Positions 1 to 11,590 of a stretch of DNA of 64,000 nucleotides are shown in pieces. The stretch is from Diorhabda sublineata (lineage: Eukaryota; Arthropoda; Insecta; Coleoptera; Chrysomelidae). The stretch covers positions 30,411,385-30,475,384 of the forward strand of contig NC_079479.1 of the NCBI RefSeq assembly GCF_026230105.1, read 5' to 3'. Within the stretch, counting starts at the first letter, position 1, and each line of letters opens with the position of its first letter. A model generated the notes under the pieces. That model was given only the letters and a program-made list of their open reading frames with translations, made no database searches and was not told the DNA's origin. The translations under genes were made by a program, and so were the position numbers.

Positions 1-49
1 TCAGACAAAGAAATCCGCATCGAACAGGTCCAAAAAGCATTTCTGAAAC

Positions 50-360
50 TTTGAAAAGTGCTTAATTTTTCCGATTTTGATCTTAATCTAAGATTAAGAT
101 TCATTAAATGCTACGTGTGGTGGGTGCTTCTCTATGGTGTCGTATTAAAGAATATATAGAGGCTTTCAAAATGTGGATATATCGCAGAATCCTCGGACAG
201 CTAGACTAACAAATGAAGAGATACTAAGACATGTTAACAATCAACGAGAACTATTTGAAATAATGAAAAATAGGAAAACTGTATATTTAGTGTTAATTGA
301 GGGCAAAATCGGAAAAAGGAAAATGTCTTGGCTGCGAAATATTAGACAATTGCATTAGAA
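50..360 (+). mobile_element. LINE relic, 3' end of a reverse transcriptase ORF
   Basis: Broken frames give IKCYVWWVLLYGVVLKNI, then EAFKMWIYRRILG, then RTARLTNEEILRHVNNQREL. This is the conserved tail (KCYV-LLYG-EAFEMW-YRRIL-RxTNEEVL) of a common insect non-LTR element. It has internal stops and no intact ORF. Confidence 0.7.
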
Positions 361-1500
361 GAGGAAGAAGAATTGAAGTGACGGACGTGATTTTTCATCA
401 AAATTATTGGTTTAGTCTAAATCCAATTTGTTTGTTATATTCCACATCTATTACGATCTTCTGTGTCTGCTCCATAATCTAATCTTTATATTGATTAATT
501 GTAATTATGAACAGCTACAGTTCATTAAACGTTCCACATTTACCTACAAGTGCGTTTGACATATTCTAAATAAAATCCCATCTTAATTTAGACATTACAT
601 GAAAAGAATTACGGAGATTATACAAATCTATTTCAGTCTCCGAATTGGTTACCTTATATAAAGAAAACTTGGTCAAAATATTATATCATTGACGAATATT
701 ATTTGTGGTATAAAATTAAAAAATTGACACAATAAATACACGATAAATTTATTCAGTCATCATCCCTTGTGTTAGATAATCATCACTATTTGGTTTGATT
801 CAAATATGTAAACTATTTTATATTGGTATTGATAAAGTAATTTCAACAGTTCTAAACAGAATGGGGGTCAATTGATTGTGATAATGCGACATGTTTTATC
901 ATCTTGGCCATTTGAGAGATTCGGTTTCAGATATGGAAGGTCATAATTCTGATCCAAGTTTACTAGATTTTTTAAGAATGTCGTTGGTATCAAAGAATAC
1001 AGCTATAATAATTCCAGCAAGATGAGCGTCAAATAAACCTGGAAACCCCTTACGAATATTACGTTGTCCGCCAGAGTTGGTGTTACTAAGGCACTTTTAT
1101 CTGCTTTTACTACTATTAAGCAAGTTGTGGATATCATTCTCAGAGATGAAACTTAAGCACAAGTCTAAGAGTTGACAGGCTGTCATGAATGTGAGCAACA
1201 GACTTCACACAAGCGGGACACAAAGTACAAAGAATTTAGAGGGTCTAATACATTAGATAAATTTTTTGAGAAAGCAAATTGAAATTGTTTGTTGACATTA
1301 TTGATAACATTCATGAAGAAAACATCAATTATAGGCAGTGTTTAGGATAATAGAACGAAAGTAATATTATAAATTCCTAATAGATTGAAAATCCATTAGA
1401 ATGATTTTTTCGAAATTTAGAAATTGTTTTACGCCTTTATTTATCTTTCATGATTACTAACTCTAGTGGAAAAAGTTTATCATCGACCGTGTTGTAGCCG
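361..1500. other. No gene recognised
   Basis: AT-rich DNA without a supportable frame. It may be decayed repeat, but nothing can be named. Confidence 0.5.
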
Positions 1501-1809
1501 AAAGTGAAGAGAAAGACTGGTACATTAACAAAGCAACATTAACATTAGCAAAATGTCAAAAGATGAAAGTGCCCCACATATGACCCAAATTAATAAGCAC
1601 AAATATCAAGAGGCTGTCGTCAACTGAGGCGGATACATTTTGAGAATTAGAGAGTTATTGTTATGGACAGAAGATTGTATTTACAATTTACAATATAAAA
1701 ATAAGGGAAATTCGCTGATAAAACTCTGGTCTGGTGGCAAAAACTACCGAACCTACTTATCGTCAGTTGGTTTAAAAACATACGAGAATCATCTAGACAA
1801 AGATAAGGA

Positions 1810-2800
1810 AATACATTGATAAGGATTACTTTCAACGATTTGAAATCTGCATTAGACTCAATAGATATAAATATTGTGTGGGATAGTATGGAGAAAATAG
1901 GAATCACTACAAAAAGAACAGATATATGCAAACTTAAGAGTGAAAATTCAAACAAACTGAAGGAGATCGTCGGAGTTCAGGATGGATATTGGAGTGAAAC
2001 AAAAAGACAGTTTTAATCCTCTTCTATTTGTACTTATCATGGATAGAATAATAAAAACAATAAAAGAGAAAAACTGAAGACTATAATTGGCTGCAGAAAT
2101 TTAGAACCAGTAAAAACAGACGGATTAGTATATGCAGACGATACAGTAACAGTAGTTGATAAAAAACTGAAAGTCATATAGATAAAGACAATGGAAGTAA
2201 ATATCAATACATGCAAAAGGATGGTAGTGAATCAAAAAAAGGACCAAGGGGAAGATTTAATAATTAAAATACAACGAATGGATAGACTACTTTTGAATAA
2301 CTGGGAGCCATTCTGAGTCACGTGAAATAAAAATAGGAGAAGATATAAAAACAAAAGTAGAGAACTGTACCAATATTCATATATGGAAGTGAAACTTGAG
2401 TAAAGAACAAAAAGATACAGAGTAACATAGTAGCAGCTGAGATAAAGCAACTAGGGAAAATAGCAGTGAAAACGAAGATGATAAGATAAGGAATATGGTA
2501 ATTATAGATAGAAAAGCTCAAAAAGGAACCAATAGGAAACAAAATAGTTGAAATATGTTTGAACTGTACGCATACACAAAGCTCGATAAGAAAAGTGACA
2601 GAAGCAAAACGATATAAGAAAAGAAAGTCCCAGGAAAACTTGGCTACAAGTATTATAGGAAGAAGACAATGGAAAATAATATAGCACAGAATGAAGTACC
2701 AAAGGATCGAGAAGAGTGGAAAAAATATATGAAAAAGACAATTAAAATTTCAGTACTCTAACGCTCGAAAGGGCATGAAAAGTTCTAGACAACAACAAGA
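1810..2800 (+). mobile_element. LINE relic, reverse transcriptase core
   Basis: Frames with stops and shifts give LKSALDSIDINIVWDSMEKI (the usual DxxxAFDsv region), FNPLLFVLIMDRIIKTIK, and DGLVYADDTVTVVDKKLK. The YADD catalytic box lies at 2131-2142. Later A-rich sequence resembles the connection region. Pseudogene, same strand as the peptide locus. Confidence 0.75.
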
Positions 2801-3093
2801 AAAATACGAAGAAGAACAAATTAATCAATTCTTTTCTGTCAGTACCTAGCTTTTCGTTTCTAATGATCATATTAAATTATTTGTTTTTGAAAATTGTGTG
2901 GTTTCCGAAGGCCCAGCTTTTTATATTCCTTAGCGAAGGATAGCATCAATTTTTTAATGAAAAATCATGAAACGTTTAAAAAAAATATTATGTTTAAGCG
3001 TTAAAAAAGTGTAAATAAAATTATGGGTTACGATTGTGTTTTAAATTTTTGAACATTGTTCAATGTATAATAATACTCATGTTTTGGTTTCAG

Positions 3094-3130
3094 TTCTCTT
3101 TATATAAACAAGAGCCTGATAGAAGTCCAA
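3094..3130 (+). CDS. Candidate 37-bp coding exon upstream of the orcokinin B exon
   Basis: The stretch is bounded by a good acceptor (ttttggtttcag) and a consensus donor (gtaagtaata). In the phase-0 frame it reads FSLYKQEPDRSP plus one leftover base. That leftover phase is the one needed by both the orcokinin B exon at 7478 and the candidate exon at 10136. Joined to the first it gives ...DRSPIRILETIGG. Joined to the second it gives ...DRSPKRESSS, which creates a dibasic KR cleavage site at the junction. Seen: the splice signals and phase. Inferred: membership in the orcokinin gene. A 37-bp exon could be a chance match, and no signal-peptide exon was found upstream, where a broken LINE occupies 1.5-2.8 kb. 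Confidence 0.45.
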
Positions 3131-3659
3131 GTAAGTAATAATTATACGCTTTGTAAATATACTAATATAAGTAGCAAATTATTTCTGTTTGTTTATACAC
3201 AAAAAGCTGTAAATATCAATTCGTTCAACTGGAATATTCAAAAAAATAGCTTCAGTAGCGTTCTTATGGACATGGAGAAACAATGACGTCACACCAAGAT
3301 TTTTGAAAATAACCGATGACGAACAAACCATCTTCTTCGGTAATTACACAGTTGCGATTTAAAAAATTAATACTAGAATATGATAAAGCTACATTGGATC
3401 ATTCATTTTAATATGAGAACATATACTTATTTTTATTGTGCTTTTCTCCACACTCACATTTTTAGATTTAAGCTTTCATAAAAGTTTTGAGACTTTGTCT
3501 TAGTATAGTTACTGCAAATATAAAATGATCGTCATGAAAGCAACGACTCTCCAATTCCATAAACAATATTATTTATACAACTATGTACAGAAAAATTGTT
3601 ATTAGACGTTGAACTTTTATTGCTTTCATATTGCTTTAATACATAATGCTCAAAAAGGG

Positions 3660-4450
3660 CTGGATATCTCTGAACACATACGAGGGATGTTAATAAAAGG
3701 TTACAAGGAATAGAATTTGACAGCTAGGGATTGTGGAGAAATTTCGTTTTTAGAGTGGAGACAGTAAATCTGCGGTAGAAATGACAAAAGTACAAGCAAG
3801 ATTTTTATGAGCAAGCAATATTGTGGAGATCTGGGTTGGACAAGTAATAAGCATACAATGTATAGCGAAAGTGTCACTCATTTTAATAGAGCACACAAGA
3901 TATATTAAGTCGCATTGTGCCAAAGAAGTGGTCGACCGAGTTTTTCAACAAATAACTGGTTATGATCACCGAGTAAATGAGTCAGATCTTGAACTGAACT
4001 ATGATAGAGTGCAACATATCGTTTCTGATCATTATCCGATATATTTAAAAGCATATAGTCTCATATTTCTTTAACGTTACCATTCCACGAGTAGCTGTAT
4101 CAGATTGAACTAGGCTATGGTAGTTTGCAGCGTATTGTTTCTGCGAATGTTACCTGAAGAGCATAAAGTTACAAAGACTCACATATCTTCAACGTTGCCA
4201 GTCTGATGGCCAACATTTATGTTTATGATGGCCAAACTACCTGAATCATCACCTACAGTTGATAAAGGGAATTAAGTGGTGTTTGATGGATTATCCACAG
4301 TTAAACGAAGGTGTCTTAGCACACAGCGATGCCAAATGCAAGAATTGTTGCGCTGGTTAAAATGGGAAATTTGAAATCATACAGCAGAGATTTGGCATTT
4401 TATTTTTGAGTTTGAAGGAGTACTTATTCAGCATTTTGATGTGAATACAC
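3660..4450 (+). mobile_element. Possible transposase N-terminal relic with a 120-bp duplication
   Basis: Frames include FQQITGYDHRVNESDLELNY followed by DRVQHIVSD. This loosely resembles the helix-turn-helix region (RVxxxT-G-SxxSVQRIV) of an insect Tc1-related family. The stretch 3984-4075 recurs, diverged, at 4106-4198. The assignment to a family is weak. Confidence 0.3.
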
Positions 4451-4529
4451 CAGCCAGGATCTAATTTAATGGATAGGAGCTTGATTTCTACGAGTTTATG
4501 CGTTCTAATAAAAGTTTAAATAGAATTGA

Positions 4530-4870
4530 TGATTAGATTAAAGTGTTTCAAATATTTTTTTCTGTAACCTCTTTTTATCATCTTTTGTTAAAAGCTTAGC
4601 TAAATCCCGATGTCTTTCTACTTTTTCGTGCTTTATATATATTTTAAATTATTCGTTCTTCTATTATTCTTCAGTTGTCCTTCCTCGATTTTGTTTTGTA
4701 TATGTTCAAATTTTCTGTATTTTGTTTTGGTCTTTTTGTTTCTGTTTTTATTTGTTTTGGTATTTACTTTTTGACTGTGTGAATGTTATGATAGGGTATT
4801 TAGAAATTTTTTACCTGCTCTAATTCTTTTTGCTTTTTTATTTGTCTTTTTGTTCTTTCTAGACCTTCTA
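4530..4870 (-). repeat. T-rich tract, possibly decayed LINE on the minus strand
   Basis: Strongly T-rich on the plus strand. The minus strand gives Lys/Glu/Arg-rich broken frames, as in LINE 3' regions. No diagnostic motif. Confidence 0.25.
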
Positions 4871-5741
4871 ACAAAACGGTAAATAATAATAGTATATATC
4901 TTTACTATCGTTAATAATGACCAATTAATAGTTAATTTAACTTAACATTTTTGCCCAATCCAAAATTGGGGGTTGGAAGATGGAAAAATAAATATAATTA
5001 AATATATCAGTGAGTTTTGCTATCGATTATGTTAGTATGAAAAAATTTTGAATTATATGTTATCATAATGAATATTAAGTTACATAATCGAATAGAACCT
5101 AGTAACTTTACAACCAGGTGATTAACAACTAAATATCTATGAGACAAATGTGACGATTGATATAATTCGTGTTACGATTTTTTCAATTTATTTGTGTAAT
5201 TTGCGTTTCTATATAATTTGTTGTATATACACTCATCTGTACATATATTCCTTTTTAATTTTTATAATTATAATTTTCTTCAATCATATAGATATTTTCT
5301 CAATGTCTCTATTAAATTTGTCTAGGGGTAAAGACAATTAAAGCGAAACATTATACGGATTTGAAATGTATGGACGTTTTAATTATATTAATAAGCTGCA
5401 AACTTCAGTAGCAAATTTGGTCTCAATATGTAAAAATCCTTGCCTTCTAAGCGTTTCATTTTTTGCATTGTACGAAATAAGATGAATGTGCTGGGTATTT
5501 CGAAATCAAGGCGTATCAAAGGCATCTAGGAAACCAGATGAAAAAAGGTTTAGTCCCATAACCCTATAACATAATTTGAGTTCTTGTGTTATTGAGCAAA
5601 GTTGTCTCGAATCAACAACTAGAGCCATATATCAAACAGTTGTCAAGTATAATAATTTTATTATAATAAAAAATAGCAGCACTGGCTTGACACTACTTAG
5701 TGATATATACAGTAAGTTTAAAACCACAGATTCAATGTTAG

Positions 5742-6003
5742 GCTCCACTGGCATCGTTCCTATATCTGCTCATTTTCAATACGTTTCAGGGATTGTCCAA
5801 AAGCTTTTTGACTTTATATCTTCGATGCTAAGCTCCAATGTTTCTTTCCTATATCTGCCCATTTCCGTTACGTTTCTGGAGTTGTCCGAAAACTGCCTGA
5901 CTTCACATCTTCGTTGGTAACCTTCACCAATATCCTTCGTATATCTGCTCATTTTCAATACGTTTCCGGAATTGTCCAATAGCTGCCTGACTTGTTTTCT
6001 AGT
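5742..6003 (-). repeat. Three-copy 89-90 bp tandem repeat joined to a transposase C-terminus
   Basis: Units begin at about 5761, 5850 and 5940 (core tatatctgcycattttc on the plus strand). On the minus strand they extend an open frame: KQVRQLLDNSGNVLKMSRYT, then VRQFSDNSRNVTEMGRY, then a third, more diverged copy. The frame is continuous with the C-terminus of the transposase relic at 6004-6480. Confidence 0.75.
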
Positions 6004-6480
6004 CATTGATACTGCGAAAATTATCTCATGTTTTAATATTTCACTATTATTCGGAATGTGCTCTTGATAAACTACTTGTTTTATCCTTTCTCATCCAAAA
6101 TAATCCATTATTGTGAGGTCTGGGTATTTAGCGGGCCAACATGTCACTTGACTGATTATTTAGTTAATCAGCAACCTATTAATAGAATGAGCAGAATAGC
6201 CTTCATAATGAAAGAAATGAGTTTGTTTAGCATTTAACACAAGTTCGTCAATAAATCTCCGCAGACTTAGTACGTAACTATGCTGGTTTAACGATCCTTC
6301 CATCAAGAAGAGTTCTATGATTACCAGTCCGTATGACATGGCATACCAAGTATTCACTTTTTTGAAATACTGCTTCCCTTTTTTTTGATACATAATGGGG
6401 ATTTCCTTCGCTTCAAAATCGATGGTTTTTGGAAAGCGGAACACCATTTGTGGCGAAAGTACTACCTAGGAAACAAAGAC
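6004..6480 (-). mobile_element. Tc1/mariner-related transposase relic, C-terminal half
   Basis: The minus strand reads MSYGLVIIELFLMEGSLNQH (the family's ...GPFFFEGxLNxxxY), then FHYEGYSAHSINRLLIN (the QDGxPxHxxxxV box), then CWPAKYPDLTIMDYFG (the WPxRSPDLTxxDYFxW box). The second catalytic Asp is replaced by Glu and there are stops. Confidence 0.65.
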
Positions 6481-7477
6481 AAATAGAACTGTAGTCGCAT
6501 TCTTTTTGGCACCTTCTTTTAAATTGGGACAAATTTTAACTGTATTTTATAATTATGCATCGATTTTTGAATGACATTTTCGGATCTGCATCTATTGCAT
6601 TTAAAGCAGCAACAGTTCCTTCATTAGTTTCATCTTGATCTTTTGTAATTTTTTTAAGGATATAGTAAAATATTATGTAAACTCTCTCTCTCTACCTTAC
6701 ACTAGGGTAACAATAGATAACACGTAGCAAGTGAAGTGGCGTCATTGGATACCAGATGTTGCCATTGACGTATACGAAGTTGCTACAAAATTTTTCTGGT
6801 TGCGACCAGTTGCTGCCGATCATCAACAAAATAGAGGCAACTATTCGTTCGATCTTAAACGTTCTCGCGTATATTTTTGATGTATCCATGGAATGGTCAA
6901 AGGAAAAAACTGTTATTTTTGTATATGAAGCAATCACAAAAACTACTAGTGCATTATCCCCGAAGAAAAAATTAAGTTGGAGTATAGACATTGTTTATCT
7001 TTTCTATTTGACGTTGATATACCGCGAGAGGTGAGATCTACTGATATGAAAGGAAACCACCATGTCGTTTTTTCCCTCGTTGAGGTAAAAAGACATAAGC
7101 TGCCGGTACAATTATTTTGTCAGACATAATTATTATTGTTTAGCTCCGGCTACTACTGGTTGTTGGAGGCAATTTAGTTGCTTTGATATAAAATATTTCT
7201 CGCATGGTATTTACGTCGCAATGAACTGGTTTCCCAAAGACTGTTTCATGCTATTTATTGTCAATTGTTACCTTGGTTTAAGGCCGGCTTTAGAATAAAT
7301 TTCTTGACCATCAGTGATATTCTTCTAATATATATACTTCTGATACAAAGTTTTTTATGTAAATAGTATTAATTAATGTAAATAGTGTATATAGCTTTTT
7401 CTGAGTAAGTATTCATATTTTATTGAACGAGTAAAAGTGATATTTTGAATCAAACAAGATATATTTTTTATTTTCAG

Positions 7478-8067
7478 TACGCATTTTGGAAACCATTGGA
7501 GGAGGACATACTTTAGGCAGAACAGCTTTGAATAGAATCGAAGGAGGAAGGACTTTGTATACTTCAAAGAACGGGCAAGTTACTGGCAAACTTATTTATC
7601 CCGAAAAAATTAATTGGGATATCCTATTAGCTAGAGGTCTAGATAGTATCGGCGGGAGTAATTTACTTGGAAGAGATGCCATGCCAGGTGACATTGGATC
7701 AGGATATCGACTAAGGAGTTTGGATAGTATAGGAGGAAGTAATTTACTCGGAAGAGACGCCATGCCAGGTGACATTGGATCAGGATATCGACTAAGGAGT
7801 TTGGATAGTATAGGAGGAAGTAATTTACTTGGAAGAGATGCCATGCCAGGTGATATTGGATCAGGATATCAACTGAGGAGTTTGGATAGTATAGGAGGAA
7901 GTAATTTACTCGGAAGAGACGCCATGCCAGGTGATATTGGATCGGGCTATCGACTTAGGAGTTTGGATAGTATAGGAGGAAGTAATTTACTTGGTAGAGA
8001 ACTTGATGATATTGGTGGTGGTAATTTGATTGGTAGAGACGCAATGCCATGCGATATTGGTTGTTAA
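7478..8067 (+). CDS. Orcokinin: Orcokinin B-type neuropeptide precursor, terminal exon
   Basis: This exon encodes a secreted neuropeptide precursor cut into several near-identical short peptides. The acceptor is atttttttattttcag just before 7478, and two bases complete a codon from the previous exon, so the TTG at 7486 is an internal Leu and not a start. The peptide cores are LETIGGGHTL, then LDSIGGSNLL five times, then ELDDIGGGNLI. Each core is followed by Gly-Arg, which fits monobasic processing. Spacers DAMPGDIGSGYRLRS separate the cores in a 27-residue unit. The stop at 8065-8067 is followed about 30 bp later by AATAAA, so this is a 3' terminal exon. Insect orcokinin genes are known to make A and B precursors by alternative splicing, and (L)DSIGGG(N/H)L(I/V) is the B-type signature. 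No orcokinin A motif (NFDEIDRSGF-like) was found in the window. The assignment of the exon is strong; receptor and tissue cannot be read from the sequence. Confidence 0.9.
7639..8001 (+). repeat. 81-bp in-frame tandem repeat coding for orcokinin B units
   Basis: Four complete 81-bp units (27 codons each) start at 7639, 7720, 7801 and 7882. A partial fifth unit starts at 7963. Differences are mostly silent or single-residue, for example YRLRS versus YQLRS in the third unit. The near identity suggests recent unit duplication or gene conversion. After the fifth core the spacer is missing and a diverged ELDDIGGGNLIGR core follows directly. Confidence 0.95.
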
Positions 8068-8096
8068 TATTTGATGAAGATTGAAATTATTGTTTG

Positions 8097-8102
8097 AATA
8101 AA
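8097..8102 (+). promoter_or_regulatory. Poly(A) signal of the orcokinin B exon
   Basis: A canonical AATAAA lies 30 bp after the stop codon at 8065-8067. It supports the exon being 3' terminal for the B-type transcript. Confidence 0.7.
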
Positions 8103-8719
8103 TGTTTTTACAATAATCACTGGAAGGTTTTTATTTCAATTTCCAATTAAGGATAAAATATCTAAATCTTGATATAAAATAAATACTACGTTGTAAGAGA
8201 GGTAACGTTATAAACTAAGGATATCAAATTTCAGGTAGGTTTTCTTATTCCAGTACGAGGATCACTCTGTATATTTTGAGATGACAGGAAACTAGTTCTA
8301 CTAGCAACACCGCAGTTTCAAAATATTTATCTGCAGCTGTTCAGTTTGTCATTGTATATCACTGTATTCGCTTTTAAGTTGTGGTAGCGTCGGTTACAAA
8401 AGTTGATTGATGAAGGTGCTGATTACTTTGGACATAAATAAAATCATTTTTTTCAAAAATACTTATCTTGTATCTCAAAATCTCGTAGTAAAGATTTATT
8501 GACATTATTAACAGCTAAACCAAAATTAAAACCACGGATAAACTGTGACATCGTCATAAAAAGTATGGTTTTCTTGGTGGAATTGTACAACATGGTAAGA
8601 CTAAAGTAGGAAACTCGTTGAGTACTGGGTGGGCAACTAGGAATGGCCGTCGGCCATATTTCAGAAACGATTATATCAAAGGAAAAAAAAAATAATAACA
8701 AAAGTAACCTTGAGCACCA

Positions 8720-10135
8720 GGTGAAAATTATTTACAAAATTTTAGAACCACCCCTATAAGGCGTATTTGAAAATATGAAATGAAAAAGAAAAATAAATTT
8801 TTGTTAAAATTTATCCAATTAATGAGCACTTTAGATACGATAATCGAATTCTGCGCATTTTTCCGTTTCATAAGTTTTAGTATATTTCTTTAAGCAAAAG
8901 TAAGGACCTTGATGTTGTTTGAAAGAAATTTTCTCCATCAATACAAAATATATAAATTCCAAGCAATAATATTTTCAAAGGAAACCAAATTAATATTAAA
9001 ATAGCAACAACCACATGTTCTAACCTAGAAATCTGAAGAAATGTGTTAAGGCTGTTAAGGTGTTAAGCTGTTAAGGCTCAAAATAATCTTATTATTACGG
9101 CTAAGAGGCGGTAGATAGAAGTAAAGCTAATGTTACTAACAATGAGAACAGATCATTTAATAAACCATGTAACAAATTAACAAATTAGGTGTTCAAAATG
9201 TCGTCCAATTTTTTCTATAGATGACTTCAGTCGATGGCGGGTAGATAAGACAGCAGATTCAATTTCTACTTTCAATTCTATCATCTCTTATCGTTGGCTA
9301 CAGAAATGGACTATAGAATAATAAATTGCATACTTTAATCTCATAAGATTGGATAGCCAAAGAAACTATTACAGTGGAAACTATCTAAAATACGAAAAAG
9401 AGGAAGACGGAAAATATCGTAGAGTTAGGGTATTCCGTAATCTGTGAAAATAGACTAGAGTCGATTTTCAAACAAAAAAAATAGTAGTAGGATGAAACCC
9501 ATTGGTAAATTTGTCATATTGTTGACATTTGATAGTTTTCGTCACATCTAAAAATATAAAAATATGCTAGGTACTCCATAAGAATTTAAAATTTTTATAT
9601 CGTTTCCGTATGAATCGGAGTCGGCCTACATGATTTATTATATAAAAAAATTCAACATTAACATAATCTACTCAACTTTCGGCATCATAAACCTATTCAC
9701 TAGAGATGGGATTCTACTTATAGATTTAAGTACATAGTTCGACTTCGTGGAATATTGAAAAAATTATGTTAATTCGAAAAATTTTAATTTATCGACCTTT
9801 TCGTTTTTACCTATACGAGTTTTGATGAGAAAATTAATTCTGGAATGCCATTTTCATCGCCTTATCCCCAATCTAGCCTAAACTTTTCCGCTACAGCAAA
9901 TTGTTTATTATCAAGAAGATGTGGAATTCACATGGTGCTAAATCTAGTGAGTGAGATTGATGTGGACAGCCGGATGGAATATTTTTCACCTTTTGTACGA
10001 ATTCATTTGTCCATTTGTGGACCCTTTCATTTCATCTCTGAGATATATTTATTGATACTCTAACTTAAAGTACAGAAGCTTTATTATTCAGACTAAAAGT
10101 ATCCACCTGGATATATATAATTATTTTATTTTTAG
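8720..10135. other. No gene recognised; short GTTAAGGCT-like repeat
   Basis: A small imperfect repeat of ttaaggctgttaaggtgttaa lies at about 9046-9080. Otherwise AT-rich with no coding signal. Confidence 0.5.
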
Positions 10136-10241
10136 AACGAGAATCAAGCTCGTTAATCCTTGGAGGAAGATTTGGAAGAAACTGTTTTCTTGAACTAGGC
10201 GGGTGCTATGGCAAACGCTCTATGAGGCAAATTCAACATGA
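10136..10241 (+). CDS. Candidate exon encoding a two-cysteine amidated peptide (NCFLELGGCY-G-KR)
   Basis: The acceptor (ttattttatttttag) precedes 10136. Only one frame is open across the exon: two bases completing a codon, then RESSSLILGGRFGR, then NCFLELGGCYGKR, then SMRQIQHE. The candidate donor is GA|gtaggt at 10242. If that donor is skipped, an in-frame TAG at 10243-10245 would close the frame, and a second GT lies at 10246. GKR after Tyr is a textbook amidation and dibasic cleavage site, and the two Cys four residues apart from Gly-Gly could form a small disulfide ring. The entry phase equals that of the orcokinin B exon, and the exit phase fits the exon at 11439. I do not recognise the peptide. 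It could be an alternative 3' module of the orcokinin gene, part of a separate peptide gene, or chance. Confidence 0.45.
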
Positions 10242-11438
10242 GTAGGTATATTTCATACATGATTGAACATAATTATGTACAGACACCCTTTTAGCTAGTA
10301 GTTTATTACCACTGTGAATAATTTGTTATTATCAAAATTATCTCAGTAAAATAGTAGATAAAAAATATCCTTAACATAACACATGATTTATTTGTTGTTA
10401 CATTATTATATCCATTCGTGCTATTTATGATTTATAGTATCAATTTGCATCCGACAGATTCTTTCCGTTCTTGTACAAACAACAAGGCTTTAGGGTTGTT
10501 TTTCTATAAAGTACCTCCTAAATTTCAAGTTTTAGCAGTCATTTATAGACCCCCATCTTCCTGCTGTCGAATTCTCTTAGATCTAGCTCAGCCAATGAAG
10601 ATTCCAACATCTACAGCTCCCTTCCCAGTTTCAGAGTTCTATAGATGACTTTAATGAGGTTAAGTCTTTGCTTCTTCAGGTTTCTCGTCCGTAGCATTCC
10701 TTACCTATGCTTGTAATGGACAATCATGCTTAAACTAAACGAACTAGAGTTCCTTCTTCTTCTTCTCCGTAGATTCTACACTCGTTAGTTTTTGCTACAT
10801 TTAGACCGCAGTATCTTGTAAGGATGCTGACTGAATTATATCAGAGACACTTTCGAAATAAAGCTCCGAAGTAGATTGATATTAAATTGTTTGGGGTATC
10901 GTTGCTCTGAATTCTATACATAAAAAGAATTTTGAGTATGACTTTGCATCTCATTGTTTAACCTTCAAAATAAGTAGTTTTTTTAGTCCATTTCTCTGTT
11001 TCTTTTGTATCTCACTTTCCTACTACTACCTAAGCTTTTCTTTAAAATAGGCAGGACATACTCTGTTATCTCTATAGCTTGCTCGTAAAAATCTGCAATT
11101 GGTGTCATATGCTATGGCTAAGGCGTTATTTGACATTTTAGCAGACCGATCACCAGTTTTGGACATAATATCACCATAGATATTATTTAATACGATTAAC
11201 AGTATTTTTTGTGTTTAAATTAGCCACCATAATATTTTAGAAATTTTATTGTATCGTGCATGTTTTTGGATTATATTATACATTATGATTCTTGCTTGGA
11301 TTTGGAAATGTTCTGTAAATGTTTTCAAGTTTTTAGGTTCCATCACCATCTCATCATTCTTCATCAGATATTCAACTGGTTTCTATAAGAAATGTAAATT
11401 TAATACCCTTCATTTATTAGATATTCCTTATTTTCCAG

Positions 11439-11502
11439 AGAACTACAACCACTTCAGGAGATTGATTTGGAAGATTTAACAGCTGAGGAGTACTTCAACT
11501 GA
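11439..11502 (+). CDS. Candidate terminal exon, acidic C-terminus (ELQPLQEIDLEDLTAEEYFN-stop)
   Basis: A strong acceptor (ccttattttccag) precedes 11439. One base completes a codon, GA from the exon ending at 10241 plus A, giving Glu. The frame then reads ELQPLQEIDLEDLTAEEYFN and stops at 11500-11502. AATAAA follows at 11585-11590. The acidic, hydrophilic tail is typical of a neuropeptide precursor C-terminal spacer. The combination of acceptor, phase match, short open frame, stop and poly(A) signal makes a coherent terminal exon. No transcript evidence is available, and the link to 10136-10241 is inferred from phase. Confidence 0.45.
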
Positions 11503-11584
11503 CATCTATATATAGATATATGTTTTTTATGTTAATTAGTTTTTGATTTTAAATATCAATCGAATATTTACATTGTAAGAGTAG

Positions 11585-11590
11585 AATAAA
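11585..11590 (+). promoter_or_regulatory. Poly(A) signal for the candidate acidic-tail exon
   Basis: AATAAA lies 83 bp past the stop codon at 11500-11502, a normal distance for a short 3' UTR. Confidence 0.45.

Noticed and set aside
7596..7844. Minus-strand repetitive open frame
   Set aside because: Shadow of the orcokinin B repeat on the other strand.
7639..8001. CRISPR-like array
   Set aside because: Repeats are in-frame coding units with no unique spacers.
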